Source of the DNA: a virus
Strand: one strand, 5' to 3'
Virus record (IMG/VR): IMGVR_UViG_3300046171_000174
Coordinates: 1 to 38,448 of that record
Length of the DNA stretch: 38,448 nucleotides
Made by a program: the position numbers and the translations under genes. Positions 20,995 through 30,919 of the stretch are shown here, piece by piece; position 1 is the stretch's first letter, and each line of letters starts with the position of its first letter. The notes under the pieces were generated by a model. That model searched no databases. It saw only the letters and a list, made by a program, of their open reading frames with translations, and was not told the DNA's origin.

Positions 20995-23088
20995 TTAATC
21001 TCTCCTACCGCCACTTGCGTTTATGTCAAATCTCATCTTGCCTAATCTCCAAGTATTTGGCGCACCATTGCGTACAAATTTCCAACCCAGTTGTCGGCCT
21101 GTCACTCTTACATCAACACGCTCTGTTGTTGGCCCAATCGCAAAAGGCCCATTCACAATTTCTGTGGAATTAGGCTTGTCTTTCGTTAGCAAATATAATT
21201 CGCCGCCAGCGGATAGGCTCTGAAAGTCAGGGACGATGCCACTAACATCCATAGTAACCTCACCTTCGCCCTCAACATTTAAGTCAACTGGTGATGCCTC
21301 TATCCAGCTTTCAAACGCATCGCCTTGCGCTGAATTGCCTTTTTCATGCAACCAGATTTGTGCATTCTCTGAGCCGTATGTGTAGTCAAACATTATTGGG
21401 TAAATGAACGTTGCGCCGTCTAAAGCATATGTTCTGTTAAAAGTTCCTGTGGCCCATGTTTGCGTTTGAAAGCTATATATAACGTATTTGTTTACTTCCA
21501 GATTTGAAGCTGGATAGAAAAACCAGCCCTCGCCATATTGACTAATACCTGTGCCAACTATCTTGCTTTGCTGTGTTCCTGTGACAACGGCATCTCTTAT
21601 AAAATCACGAACAGGGCAAGGCACTGCTTGTAATTGACCATTTAAGAATGTGTAAAATTGCCAGTTAGCTGACAAAAACATCAGGCCACCTGTTTGGCTA
21701 TCTTTTGCCCAAGCATTCGGCCCCATAATACCAACGTTAGCCACTAGGTCTTGACTGTAGATAAATACAGTATCTTTTAAAAATCGTAGCTGGTGCATCG
21801 AACTGTCTGTCATCACCACCGTAACAAACGATGAGGGAATCATGCTCTGAATATGTGAGCCAGCACCTAGTCTTAATGATCTGCTTGTGTTGGTTGCTTT
21901 TGCCGTCCAGTCACCTGTTGTAAAGCCTTGCGCTTGCGCCGCCCATATAACCAGCAAGCCATCAAACCCTGTGCCGTCATCACAACCGCCAAGCATTAAA
22001 TATTGCTCTGGCGTTACCGTCATAAAATTAATTTTTGTAGGACAATCGGTTGCGGCATTAACCGCCGCTCTTTGACTTCTATTTAACTGCCAACGGTAAA
22101 GACTGCCACCTCTTGGCACAGCAACCAAATCTTCGCCGTAATTTTCCAAGCACCATATTCTAGCGTCATATGTAGTAGCAACCTCTCCCCCACTGCCGTA
22201 TACGCCCATTCCAAAACTACCAGTACCGTAGCCAGCTTGCGCCGTACTGCTTTCTAACCCAGCTTGTAATTCTATTATTATACTGCCGCTGTTACCGCCG
22301 CCTGTGGCCGTAGAACTGCCCTGCGCCGTTGTTATCGTAAACGTTGTGGCAGATGGCACTGTAACCACTTCTGCTTGTTTGTAGGCAACATAAGCTGGCG
22401 TACCGCCTGTTGCTCCGCTAGATGTAGCTGGCGTTGTTATCTCAATAAAAAACTGTGAAGTGCTGGTAACATATACGCTGTGTTGAGCGTTTAATTCGCT
22501 ATCAGGTATGCCATTCTGTGCGCCACTTACACCGCTAATTGTTACGAAATCACCACGCTTTAAACCATGCGCTGAAAGCGTAACTTGCACAATGGTACTG
22601 CCTGACGTTGTAGCAAACGGATTGCTTGCAAAGCTACCACTGCCACCGCCAACCGTAACACCGCCTGTTGCCGTCAGACCAGTGATATAAACAAATGTGC
22701 CAACTGTTAGATAATGGCTACCTGTTGTTGTGATGGTTGTTGACGTTTCGTTATTAGTAACGCTGACAGGGTTGTTAGGTAAAGATGCTGGAGCCTCACA
22801 AGGGGTTATGTCCCAAACGTTATCTCCGCGCTCAACCATTAATTTACGATGACTGCCAATAGCTAAGTAACTGTTGCTTTGGTTGTCACGCCATTGGTGT
22901 GCGCCGCGCACCTTACCTAATACCGTATCAGTGCATTTCAATTCCCAGCCGCCAATTGTTTGCGGTTGTGCGCCAGCACCTTGAACAGATCGAAACCGTA
23001 TTTTTTCGCTATCCACATAACTGCTAACGCTATATTCAGATGCGTCTTTTACTGTTCCAGCTTGTGGCTGTATTGCGACTAGAGGCAT
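20995..23088 (-). CDS. Tail tube/hub-type structural protein
   Basis: 697 residues. The start MPLVAIQPQAGTVKDASEYS and QWRDNQSNSYLAIGSHRKLMV followed by repeated beta segments (GDFVTISGVSGAQNGIPDSELN, FVYITGLTATGG) are usual in podovirus stabilisation or tubular tail proteins with a beta-propeller-like body. The last 120 residues (GEGEVTMDVSGIVPDFQSL, WKFVRNGAPNTWRLGKMRFDI) form a jelly-roll-like end. It probably builds the short tail below the portal and adaptor. Confidence 0.6.
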   Translation of the reverse strand: MPLVAIQPQAGTVKDASEYSVSSYVDSEKIRFRSVQGAGAQPQTIGGWELKCTDTVLGKVRGAHQWRDNQSNSYLAIGSHRKLMVERGDNVWDITPCEAPASLPNNPVSVTNNETSTTITTTGSHYLTVGTFVYITGLTATGGVTVGGGSGSFASNPFATTSGSTIVQVTLSAHGLKRGDFVTISGVSGAQNGIPDSELNAQHSVYVTSTSQFFIEITTPATSSGATGGTPAYVAYKQAEVVTVPSATTFTITTAQGSSTATGGGNSGSIIIELQAGLESSTAQAGYGTGSFGMGVYGSGGEVATTYDARIWCLENYGEDLVAVPRGGSLYRWQLNRSQRAAVNAATDCPTKINFMTVTPEQYLMLGGCDDGTGFDGLLVIWAAQAQGFTTGDWTAKATNTSRSLRLGAGSHIQSMIPSSFVTVVMTDSSMHQLRFLKDTVFIYSQDLVANVGIMGPNAWAKDSQTGGLMFLSANWQFYTFLNGQLQAVPCPVRDFIRDAVVTGTQQSKIVGTGISQYGEGWFFYPASNLEVNKYVIYSFQTQTWATGTFNRTYALDGATFIYPIMFDYTYGSENAQIWLHEKGNSAQGDAFESWIEASPVDLNVEGEGEVTMDVSGIVPDFQSLSAGGELYLLTKDKPNSTEIVNGPFAIGPTTERVDVRVTGRQLGWKFVRNGAPNTWRLGKMRFDINASGGRRD

Positions 23089-23096
23089 ATTTCCCC

Positions 23097-23369
23097 CTAC
23101 GGCTTTGTAGGCCAGTTAATATCGTGCGGAAAACCAGACTGCGCTGGAACATCGCGCAAGGCTTGGCGATAGGCTTTCATTGCATCGCTCATCGTAACGT
23201 CACTGCTTGCTGTCCAATCGGTTTCTGCAAGCAAAGCGTTTCGTTTATCTCTAGCCTCATTTGCTAATTCTGTCGGCAGATTGTCTTCCGATTGTTTTTT
23301 TCGCGCATCAATTATAGCAATTTCATCTGCTGATAAATCGACCAAAACGCCATTGACCATCTCTTGCAT
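23097..23369 (-). CDS. Phage_tail_APC-type tail assembly protein
   Basis: 90 residues. KRNALLAETDWTASSDVT, MKAYRQALRDVPAQSGFP, INWPTKP are the hallmarks of the small tail-fibre assembly/chaperone family (LxxTDW ... YRQALRD ... WP). It sits directly after the fibre genes, as usual, and probably helps fibre folding or attachment. Confidence 0.78.
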   Translation of the reverse strand: MQEMVNGVLVDLSADEIAIIDARKKQSEDNLPTELANEARDKRNALLAETDWTASSDVTMSDAMKAYRQALRDVPAQSGFPHDINWPTKP

Positions 23370-23371
23370 TT

Positions 23372-24196
23372 TTAGCTCCCAGCCAATCCATATAAATTAA
23401 ACTCACCTCGCGCAATGTTTGCTCCCCCTATTTCATAAAACCGAATACCTGTGATGTCGTGGGATGTTTGGCCTCTGTAAATCGCGCCACCTAGCAATAC
23501 TCCACCGCCTTGATTACTCGCTGTCTGAGTCCCTTGCCAAGCAAAGCTACGATACAAGCCGCCATTTGCGCGGGTATTAAAATAAAAGACTAAATTTGTG
23601 CCAAGGGCAGACGCTGAACTTCCAGTATTGCTATACATCATTCTAATGTAGCTATTAGTCCAACTATTCCCGCTTGCAAGCATATTAAAGGAACCGCCAG
23701 CGGCAGAAACATATTCAGCGACATGGAATTGATAATCCTCTTCGCCTGTTCCCTGCCTCCATGCTCCGTTGGCGTAAATAAAAGCTCCAAGTTTTCCAGA
23801 ACTATTACCAAAATTTACATGGTTCATTACGACTGCATAATTTGTGTAAGAGTTTGTCACTTTGGTATTGTCAAAAGTTGAATAACTTGTGTTAGAGGTA
23901 ATGTCGTTTTTGGCAAGCCAAGTCCACCCAGCACCCCCAGCCGCCGCTTGAGATGCCCAAGCCGATCCAGTTGACGTTAAAACATTTCCAACAGTTCCAT
24001 GTGCTGGCAACGGGTTTGCTTCACTCGCCCAAGCTGAACCAGTTGATGTAAGGATGTTGCCATCGGAGCCATGCGCTGGCAATTCTGTCGGCACGGCTTG
24101 GCTCGACCAGTTTGTACCATCGCTTGTTAGGACTTGACCGTTGGTCCCAGCAATTGTTCCCAAAGCTCCATCTGCGACATCTCTTGCTCTACTCAT
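23372..24196 (-). CDS. Tail fibre protein
   Basis: 274 residues. Two and a half copies of a LPAHGxxGNxLTSTGSAWAS repeat (about residues 38-84, with a degenerate one from 18) form a fibrous shaft, then a C-terminal domain (from about 92) rich in aromatic, Ser, Gly and Asn, typical of a receptor-binding head. Probable receptor-binding or side fibre working with the large spike encoded upstream. Confidence 0.7.
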   Translation of the reverse strand: MSRARDVADGALGTIAGTNGQVLTSDGTNWSSQAVPTELPAHGSDGNILTSTGSAWASEANPLPAHGTVGNVLTSTGSAWASQAAAGGAGWTWLAKNDITSNTSYSTFDNTKVTNSYTNYAVVMNHVNFGNSSGKLGAFIYANGAWRQGTGEEDYQFHVAEYVSAAGGSFNMLASGNSWTNSYIRMMYSNTGSSASALGTNLVFYFNTRANGGLYRSFAWQGTQTASNQGGGVLLGGAIYRGQTSHDITGIRFYEIGGANIARGEFNLYGLAGS

Positions 24197-24205
24197 TTAT
24201 ATCTC

Positions 24206-27200
24206 CTAAACTACTCTGACTTTTAATGTTGCCGCGTTGACGGCTGTTATCCTAACTTTGTTTAGTGCTGGGACATCGTAATTATAATCGGTTCCCAGAA
24301 TCGCGCCTTGGTTGGCTACAGCGGCATCGTAGTTGATGCTTACGCCATCACTGCTTGGTATGCCTGATCCACTCGACAAGTTTAAAATTATCGCCAAATC
24401 TAGATTATTGCTAAGAGGGAAATGATTTGCGTCAGATACAGCTTCTAACTGGATTTTATCCATTCTATTTTGCGCTGTTCCCATCGCTTCTTGGATTGTC
24501 GCTAGTTCATTGTTGGTTGCCCCAGCCGTCCAAGTTTCAGAACCGTAAGTTGCGTTGGAATTATATTTCCAAGTACCGCTATCATTTTTAACAATACTTC
24601 TAACGCCAGATGTATTATGTGCAATTTTCCAAGTGGTTCTATCGTCAGTTGACACGGCATAATTTACTGTGCCAGACCCAGCCGTTTCATTAGCTGTCAT
24701 TGAGTTAATATCAGTCCAATAAGTGCTGTCGATTGAGGTTGTCGTGTGTGCAGCATGGTAGCCAGATGGTGCGGATAAAGTTGCAGTGTCGTAGCGATAA
24801 ATATAATCATGTGCAGTATCTATGATGTTAAGCTGCGAACCAGTATCGTTGAATGCTAATCCTCGACCCGAACTAGCATTTGTTGCGGTGTATTGCCCAG
24901 TGTATCCGACAGAGGAAAAAGAAAAGGCTGTTGAGGTGTCATAGATTTTTACAGCATTTGCTGAATCGCTGTAGATAAAAAATCTAGTACCGTCTGGCTT
25001 CATAGTTATAGCAGTAGCATCAATCGAGCCAACACTTGTTTCCGACACCATTGCTATCGTGGAACTGGGATCATAACCAGTGGAAAGGCTTAAATGATAG
25101 ACTCGATTTCCCGTAGTTCCAGTGACATACATGTTTGTGCCATCTGGGCTAAAACAAATTCCAGTAGGTGTGCTTTCGCCATCAGTGCTATTCATGTTTC
25201 GCACCAGTGCAAAATTAGAACAGGTCGTAATGTCAAAAGGCGTTGTTAATTCGTATGTGTCAATTCGACCGCCTTGCGTTTGCGTCAAAAATATTCGTGT
25301 GCCATCGGGGGTAATTATAAAATCCGATCCCTGTGAAAAATTGCTGGAAGTCGAAAAACTATTAACCAATGACCTTGTTGTGACATCAAAAGGCGTTGAT
25401 AGATTAAACTCATATATTTTTTGTTGGCTTGAACACATGATATAAAATTTTGTGCCATTATTACCAAAACATAACCCTTGTGGATTACTAATAGAATTGC
25501 CCAAAGCACTATTGTCAGTGTAGGAAAAAACGCCGTTAGCGTACGCATTCGCAAATGTATGACTGAGTTCAAGATCAGTGGCAACTGTGTCGAAATTAGT
25601 ACCGTACATTTCCCAAGAGCCAGAAGCTACTTGGTTGTAGTTCGATGGTGCAGTTGTAGTTGAAAATGTTCCGCTTGTTGCCGTTAAAATAAATTTACCG
25701 TTGTTGGCCTCGATTGTTTTGGCAACATCAGCCGCCGCGAAAGATCCAGAACCAAGACTGAGCGTTAGCGGTAAATCATACTGATAAACAATGTTTCCGC
25801 TTTCGCCAAGCATATACATCTTTCCACCACCCGAACCGAAAGCAACGTCTGTGGCATTACCATTCTGGCTTGAAACATCTAAATTTGTATTGGGATAACT
25901 TATTGTAGACAGATCAAAGCCAGTGCTTAAATTAAACAGAAAAATTTTATCTTGGCCTTGACCAGCCATAAACAATTTTGTGCCATCAGCGTTGAAAGTG
26001 ATTCCTTTGGGAGTGCTTTCATATGGACCCACAGAGAAACTCACTGAGGCATAACTTGCCGTAGATAGATCAAATCCAGTTGATAAAGTATACTGATATA
26101 TCGTGTCGTTATTTCCCCCAACGACGAACATTTTTGTTCCGTCATTGTTAAAGGCTAGGCCGTGAGGACTGCTATCTTGTGACGCGACAGAAAAGGTATT
26201 ATTGCTGTAACTTGCTGTACCAACATCAAACGCTGTCGAAAGGTTATATTGAAAAATAGCATTCCATGAATCACCCGCAATAAACATTCGAGTTCCGTCA
26301 GGACTAAACCGTACTGATTGGGGAACAGTTTCTTGGGACGATACCGAAAACACTTTTTCATAACTTGCCGTTGCTATATCCCAAGCAGTTGACAACGCAT
26401 ATTGATTTACGTCATCGCCACTATCACCAATGACATACATTTTTGTGCCATCGGCATTGAACGTCAGCCCTTGAACACCAAGCTCTTGAGTATTGACGGC
26501 AAAACTTTTTTCGTAAGATGCGTTAACAAGATCATACCCAACAAAGTCTAAAGTTGTAGCTGGCGCAGAATTGTATCTAGTGTAATTTGGTGCTGACGAA
26601 TTGACGTTCCATTGGTTGTTGGTGATGCCAACTTGGGGAACTTCTTTCGTTACCGCAACACTTGGAGATAGCGCATTTGCTGACAGATTTATTGTCGTTT
26701 GTTGCCCCGCTGAAAATGCTTGTGTAAGAGTGCCAAGCTCTGTCGAGCCTGTTGCTATTGCAACTCCATTCACAGTTGGAGAGCCAGTTAATGCTGGCGA
26801 GGCCAATGGAGCTTTAGTAGCCAAATCAGTATTGGTCGCTTTAGCGGCAAGTAGCGCATCTGCCGCGCTTCTACTGTAAGTATCTGAAACATTGAATGCT
26901 CCAAAAGTGTGTATTGTGACCTCGTCATTTAAAGCCGCGCCACTTGCTAAAGTTACTGACGTTCCATTCGTAGCCGTGTAATCGGTAGTTTTGAGCAATA
27001 CACCGTTTAAAAATATGCTAATCGCCGCACCGCCAGCCGTTTGATCATAAGCAATCGTGCCTGTTGCTGGAAATACTGTTTGGTTCGCAGTTGCTACATA
27101 CTGGTATATTTCGCGTAGCCCATTAACCGCCGACCCAGCATCTTCCCAAGCACCTGACGTTGCATTGTATACTCGCAATTTATCGGCTGAAGTTACCCAC

Positions 27201-28579
27201 GCCAACATCCCATCTGCTAGTGAGGATGAACCATCACCGCCAGTTGTCGGGTTGTTCGTGCTGATCTGGTAGGTGTTTCCAAAGCTATTTACTGAGCTAA
27301 TATTTGAGGAAACATTATTGACGGACGCTATGTTAGTTCCAACATTGTTGACGTTCGTTATTGCGCCAGCCGTAGTGTTGATATTGCTTTTTAATGGGTC
27401 AGTATTTACCGCCGTTACGGAACTAGCTATTGCATTTACGCCAGTAATCGCGCTGGATATACCTGATAGCGTATTCATGTTTGTGACGTTTTGGGATGTA
27501 CCCAATACGTTCATGTCATTAACGACATCGGCTGTACCAAGCGTATTCATATCAGCCACTACATCAGCCGTAGCCAATGTATTCATGTCCGCAACAATAT
27601 CGGCGGTAGCCAAAGTATTCATGTCTGCTATTACGTCAGCATTTGCCAAAGTATTCATGTCAGAAACGATGTCTGCCGTTGCCAGCGTATTCATGTCACT
27701 TATTACATCTGCCACTGCCAACGTATTCATGTCAGATATTATATCTGGCACAGCTAACGTTGCCATATCTGTTAGCACATCTGTTTCAGCTAATGCCGCC
27801 ATATCTGCCAAAACATCAGTAACCGCCAGCGCATTCATATCTGCGACAATATCAGGCGTTGCTAACGTATTGAGATCGGAAACCACATCAGGCGTTGCCA
27901 ACGTATTTATGTCGGAAATAACGTCTGGAACAGCAAGCGTATTCATATCACTAATAACGTCTGGCACTGCTAACAAAGCCATATCATTAATTACATCTGC
28001 CACTGCAAGCAACGCCATATCATCGCGCACTGCTTGCGGAGAAAGCGCATTCATAGAAGTTATAACCGCAGATGCCGCAAGGTTTGGAATATTGCTATTA
28101 GCTATCTGCGCGGCTATTGACGCTATGTTCCCATTTGTCACCTGTGGAGCTACTGTGGCAACGTCTGCGCCTGTCGCTAGGTCAATGCCGTATAAAACAG
28201 AGCCAGTTTGCCAGATCAAAGCTGTGGTGATATTTGCCGCCACTGATACGGTTGCAGAACCGTTGCTAAACGTAATGCCGTATGTGCCGCCAAGCGCATT
28301 ATGAATAATGTAAAAACGCTCTGTCGATGGCAACGTTACTGTTGGCGTTCCAGACAAGCTATTATTTGTAAATCTTAAAACCCTGTTGCGTGACTGGTTG
28401 CTGACATACTGTGTTGTTGAAAGCGTTACGTCACCACTCAGCGCGATTGTCTCAACGCCAGCTATGCCCTCATCTATCAGGTTGAGCGTATCGCTGTTTA
28501 ATTCTGATCCCCAAGTGTCTTGAAAATCGCCAGTGCCGATAAGCCGTAGCCCTAATCTATCTGATGGTGTTGAAGCCAT
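24206..28579 (-). CDS. Giant tail spike/fibre with repeats and beta-propeller units
   Basis: 1457 residues, the largest gene. Residues 1-140 are a tail-attachment domain (WGSELNSDTLNLIDEG). About 187-371 are fifteen 12-residue repeats of the type SDMNTLATADVI. About 400-435 hold NVNN/SVN repeats. About 440-570 form a domain found in phage fibres (YQYVATANQTVFPATG ... IFLNGVLL). Ten propeller blades with the F-x-DGTKMYVIG core follow in two groups of five (690-935 and 1032-1255), and a C-terminal domain. Likely main adhesin binding host surface glycans or protein. Confidence 0.75.
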   Translation of the reverse strand: MASTPSDRLGLRLIGTGDFQDTWGSELNSDTLNLIDEGIAGVETIALSGDVTLSTTQYVSNQSRNRVLRFTNNSLSGTPTVTLPSTERFYIIHNALGGTYGITFSNGSATVSVAANITTALIWQTGSVLYGIDLATGADVATVAPQVTNGNIASIAAQIANSNIPNLAASAVITSMNALSPQAVRDDMALLAVADVINDMALLAVPDVISDMNTLAVPDVISDINTLATPDVVSDLNTLATPDIVADMNALAVTDVLADMAALAETDVLTDMATLAVPDIISDMNTLAVADVISDMNTLATADIVSDMNTLANADVIADMNTLATADIVADMNTLATADVVADMNTLGTADVVNDMNVLGTSQNVTNMNTLSGISSAITGVNAIASSVTAVNTDPLKSNINTTAGAITNVNNVGTNIASVNNVSSNISSVNSFGNTYQISTNNPTTGGDGSSSLADGMLAWVTSADKLRVYNATSGAWEDAGSAVNGLREIYQYVATANQTVFPATGTIAYDQTAGGAAISIFLNGVLLKTTDYTATNGTSVTLASGAALNDEVTIHTFGAFNVSDTYSRSAADALLAAKATNTDLATKAPLASPALTGSPTVNGVAIATGSTELGTLTQAFSAGQQTTINLSANALSPSVAVTKEVPQVGITNNQWNVNSSAPNYTRYNSAPATTLDFVGYDLVNASYEKSFAVNTQELGVQGLTFNADGTKMYVIGDSGDDVNQYALSTAWDIATASYEKVFSVSSQETVPQSVRFSPDGTRMFIAGDSWNAIFQYNLSTAFDVGTASYSNNTFSVASQDSSPHGLAFNNDGTKMFVVGGNNDTIYQYTLSTGFDLSTASYASVSFSVGPYESTPKGITFNADGTKLFMAGQGQDKIFLFNLSTGFDLSTISYPNTNLDVSSQNGNATDVAFGSGGGKMYMLGESGNIVYQYDLPLTLSLGSGSFAAADVAKTIEANNGKFILTATSGTFSTTTAPSNYNQVASGSWEMYGTNFDTVATDLELSHTFANAYANGVFSYTDNSALGNSISNPQGLCFGNNGTKFYIMCSSQQKIYEFNLSTPFDVTTRSLVNSFSTSSNFSQGSDFIITPDGTRIFLTQTQGGRIDTYELTTPFDITTCSNFALVRNMNSTDGESTPTGICFSPDGTNMYVTGTTGNRVYHLSLSTGYDPSSTIAMVSETSVGSIDATAITMKPDGTRFFIYSDSANAVKIYDTSTAFSFSSVGYTGQYTATNASSGRGLAFNDTGSQLNIIDTAHDYIYRYDTATLSAPSGYHAAHTTTSIDSTYWTDINSMTANETAGSGTVNYAVSTDDRTTWKIAHNTSGVRSIVKNDSGTWKYNSNATYGSETWTAGATNNELATIQEAMGTAQNRMDKIQLEAVSDANHFPLSNNLDLAIILNLSSGSGIPSSDGVSINYDAAVANQGAILGTDYNYDVPALNKVRITAVNAATLKVRVV
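27467..28021 (-). repeat. Fifteen 36-bp coding repeats in the spike gene
   Basis: Imperfect tandem repeats of 12 codons (consensus S/A-D-M-N-T-L-A-x-x-D-V-I), visible in DNA as recurring GTATTCATATC-like segments on the plus strand. Their similarity suggests recent duplication and possible variation in copy number, which would change spike length. Confidence 0.85.
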
Positions 28580-28588
28580 TAGTCGCTC

Positions 28589-28948
28589 CTAAATTGTAAA
28601 CCAAAGTGTTGGTGATGGCGCAAAAAGCATTTTGCTAGTCGATGCGGCAATTGTTGTGCTTGCTGAACCGTCTACTGTTTCATTAGTTTGGCAATAAACC
28701 GTAGCGGCATTTGCACCACTATTTCGTATGCAGATAAAGCTACCTTCATATGCCAGCGGTAACTTAACTCCGCTACCGCTTCCAGCCGTTGTAATAAGGA
28801 CAAGTGTTGCGTTGATGTCAGCGGCATCTGTCGCGGTATTGCCTGTCGCTGTGAGAGATTGCGCCGCCAAGTCTGAAACGACTGGGAGCCTGTCTCTTTT
28901 TTTGTTTTCGAGGTCTTGGACTGCTTGCTCAACTGGGAGTTGGGCCAT
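28589..28948 (-). CDS. Small structural protein
   Basis: 119 residues, MAQLPVEQAVQDLENKKRDRLP..., then a beta-rich Ser/Thr/Gly/Ala region (TTAGSGSGVKLPLAYEGSFICIRNSGANAATVYC) ending LWFTI. A small jelly-roll or head-fibre/decoration-like protein is possible. It sits between the adaptor and the spike genes, so a tail or neck part is also possible. Confidence 0.55.
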   Translation of the reverse strand: MAQLPVEQAVQDLENKKRDRLPVVSDLAAQSLTATGNTATDAADINATLVLITTAGSGSGVKLPLAYEGSFICIRNSGANAATVYCQTNETVDGSASTTIAASTSKMLFAPSPTLWFTI

Positions 28949-28949
28949 G

Positions 28950-29579
28950 TCATGTTACCACAACTGAAACATCTAAATCCCAACGCACCTCATCGTCAGC
29001 GACATGCAATGTTTCTATCTCGCCCTCTGCCAATCGTAACCAATACAGCTTATCGCTATCCTGTTTTAAAAATTCATTTGCCATCGCCAAGCAAATACAC
29101 CGCAATAGGCGTGGGCTTTGGTTCGTCAAAAAGTTGGTTGTATTAGACGGCCCCAATGCTGTCGGCTGTGCATAGTATCGCCAGCGATATGGAAACGTTG
29201 CGTTAGGCGCAATTGGAAAATAGGCATTTGTGCTATCAACATAAAACGTTGTTGGCTTGCCTTGGCTTACATTGCCGCTTGAGTCATAGGATCGCGCCGC
29301 CTCTATCGCATCCAGTGTACTGTGCTTAATTTCAACTTTCTCTGTGCCACTGTAATAGAATGAGCGTGATGCTACAAAGTCGCTAGGCACTGCTATATAG
29401 TCTTGCCCAACTACCATATTGCCAGTTGCAATTGACAGCATTTCGCGCACACGCAATCTGCGAAAAATCCAATCCTCTGCTTCACTCAAAACAGTCGTTG
29501 CAGAAAAGGAGTCGTTGTTCACCCAATTTTGTATTGAGCCATCCGTACTTTTACTTGCTACTAGATTTGTGTAATCCAT
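28950..29579 (-). CDS. Head-to-tail adaptor protein (P22 gp4/T7 gp11-like)
   Basis: 209 residues. MDYTNLVASKSTDGSIQNWVNND, LSEAEDWIFRRLRVREML, QDYIAVPSDFVASRSFYYSG and the C-terminal CICLAMANEFLKQDSDKLYWLRLAEGEI follow the plan of podovirus adaptor proteins that form a ring under the portal. It starts inside the end of the glycosyltransferase gene (29-nt overlap). Confidence 0.7.
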   Translation of the reverse strand: MDYTNLVASKSTDGSIQNWVNNDSFSATTVLSEAEDWIFRRLRVREMLSIATGNMVVGQDYIAVPSDFVASRSFYYSGTEKVEIKHSTLDAIEAARSYDSSGNVSQGKPTTFYVDSTNAYFPIAPNATFPYRWRYYAQPTALGPSNTTNFLTNQSPRLLRCICLAMANEFLKQDSDKLYWLRLAEGEIETLHVADDEVRWDLDVSVVVT

Positions 29580-30912
29580 TTTTTATAGCCTTAAATATTG
29601 TTTCTGGCTCAATAACCGCATTGCAAAGTGATGCGCCTGTTTGTTCGTCCTTGGCACAATGCTCAAAAGAAAAATGTAATCTATGGCAAGGAAAGCATGG
29701 TGCTTTTTCTGGCAGTATTTCCTTTGCATTAATCCAGTGTTTCGTTAGCTGTTCTTTACCGCTATGGCTGACCAACACAACCTTATGGTTTTTGCTTCTG
29801 CCAACAGCGTTTAGAAGCCCTGTTTCTGGCCCTACAACAACGTCTGCCGTATCTGCTATTGCCATGCTCCCACGCATCGGCAACGTACCGCATTGAGCCG
29901 CTATACGGCTTACATCGCCATATATTTCCTGTGCTTCTGCAATCGCGCTATCTTGCAATGGGATTGCCTCATCATCGCCCATTAGCATGATATATGCGTC
30001 TGTCTCTGCTAACAGCTTTGCCAGCACCTTGCCCATATGCGGATACCATTTATGGACGGCAGAACCAGCCACAGCCCAGCAGATTAACGGCGCATCAAAC
30101 CTTTGCCGTATTTCTTTGGCTTTCGCCCTTTCAGCACTTGTTGCATAGAATAAGGATCGAGAAAAATTATGTTTAACGCCAGCAACATCATGTGTCCGCT
30201 CCATATAATTTGCATTAAACAATTTATGTCTTGCGCTCTGAGGCCAGAAAAACTTTGCGCTATCAGACGATAATAATAATTCGCCTTCTATGCTTTCGCT
30301 TAAATTAATTACCTTGTCGTATTCTGTTGCGATTGCATTCCAGTATTCCAGCAAATCATCGTTATCAACCTGATCTCGATCTTGCACCATCATCTCATCA
30401 ACATGAGGGTTAGTTGCATTTATAATGTCCTGTGGCGTTTGGCAGTTTAACGTAATGTGATGCCCTTGCTCTTTCAGCAACGGAAACACACCAGCGCAAA
30501 TAATCTGATCGCCCCACGCACCATATCGAATGACCAAACAGGAATTTTTAGGCTTTGGCTTTTCAGCCAGTTGTTTGTTTTTGCTCATCACCAATAAGCC
30601 GTATCGTTTTTTTGCAACAACCATGTCAGGCCAGAGATGTTTTGCGTTTTGCTCTGCTTCGTTTTCGTCTGAATTTATAAAAACAATATTGCCGTCAGCT
30701 TTAACGACTCTTTCCCATTCGGCTGGTGAATTATTAGCTGGTATTTCTTCGCCGCATATAATTAGAGCATCTAATGCGCCGTCTTTTATAATGCTAACAT
30801 CACCTGTTTTTTTCCAGTGATTAAACAGCGCGGCATCACCGCCAATCTGCATCACTTTACCGCAAGTAAATGGCACAGAAAACCATTTTGGATTTTGTAT
30901 TTTTTTTTGCAT
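29551..30912 (-). CDS. Glycosyltransferase family 9-like protein with methyltransferase-like N-terminus
   Basis: 453 residues. The C-terminal about 330 residues (CLVIRYGAWGDQIICAGVFPLLKEQG ... ADTADVVVGPETGLLNAVGR ... CFPCHRLHFSFEHC) are the two-lobed GT9/ADP-heptosyltransferase fold. The N-terminal about 105 (ALDALIICGEEIP ... EWERVVKADGNIVFIN) resemble the end of a class I SAM methyltransferase but lack the SAM-binding half. Fusions of this kind occur in phages. It may modify LPS, capsid or tail glycans. It is the first minus-strand gene left of the divergent cassette. Confidence 0.72.
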   Translation of the reverse strand: MQKKIQNPKWFSVPFTCGKVMQIGGDAALFNHWKKTGDVSIIKDGALDALIICGEEIPANNSPAEWERVVKADGNIVFINSDENEAEQNAKHLWPDMVVAKKRYGLLVMSKNKQLAEKPKPKNSCLVIRYGAWGDQIICAGVFPLLKEQGHHITLNCQTPQDIINATNPHVDEMMVQDRDQVDNDDLLEYWNAIATEYDKVINLSESIEGELLLSSDSAKFFWPQSARHKLFNANYMERTHDVAGVKHNFSRSLFYATSAERAKAKEIRQRFDAPLICWAVAGSAVHKWYPHMGKVLAKLLAETDAYIMLMGDDEAIPLQDSAIAEAQEIYGDVSRIAAQCGTLPMRGSMAIADTADVVVGPETGLLNAVGRSKNHKVVLVSHSGKEQLTKHWINAKEILPEKAPCFPCHRLHFSFEHCAKDEQTGASLCNAVIEPETIFKAIKNGLHKSSSK

Positions 30913-30919
30913 TTTCCTA

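Noticed and set aside
27467-28021. CRISPR array or diversity-generating target in the spike repeats
   Set aside because: The repeats are in-frame 12-codon units with no unique spacers, and no reverse transcriptase or template repeat is seen in the window.
27273-28304. 343-codon plus-strand open frame
   Set aside because: It is antisense to the repeat region of the spike gene. The Ser/Ala/Thr/Val/Ile repeats simply mirror the 36-bp repeats.
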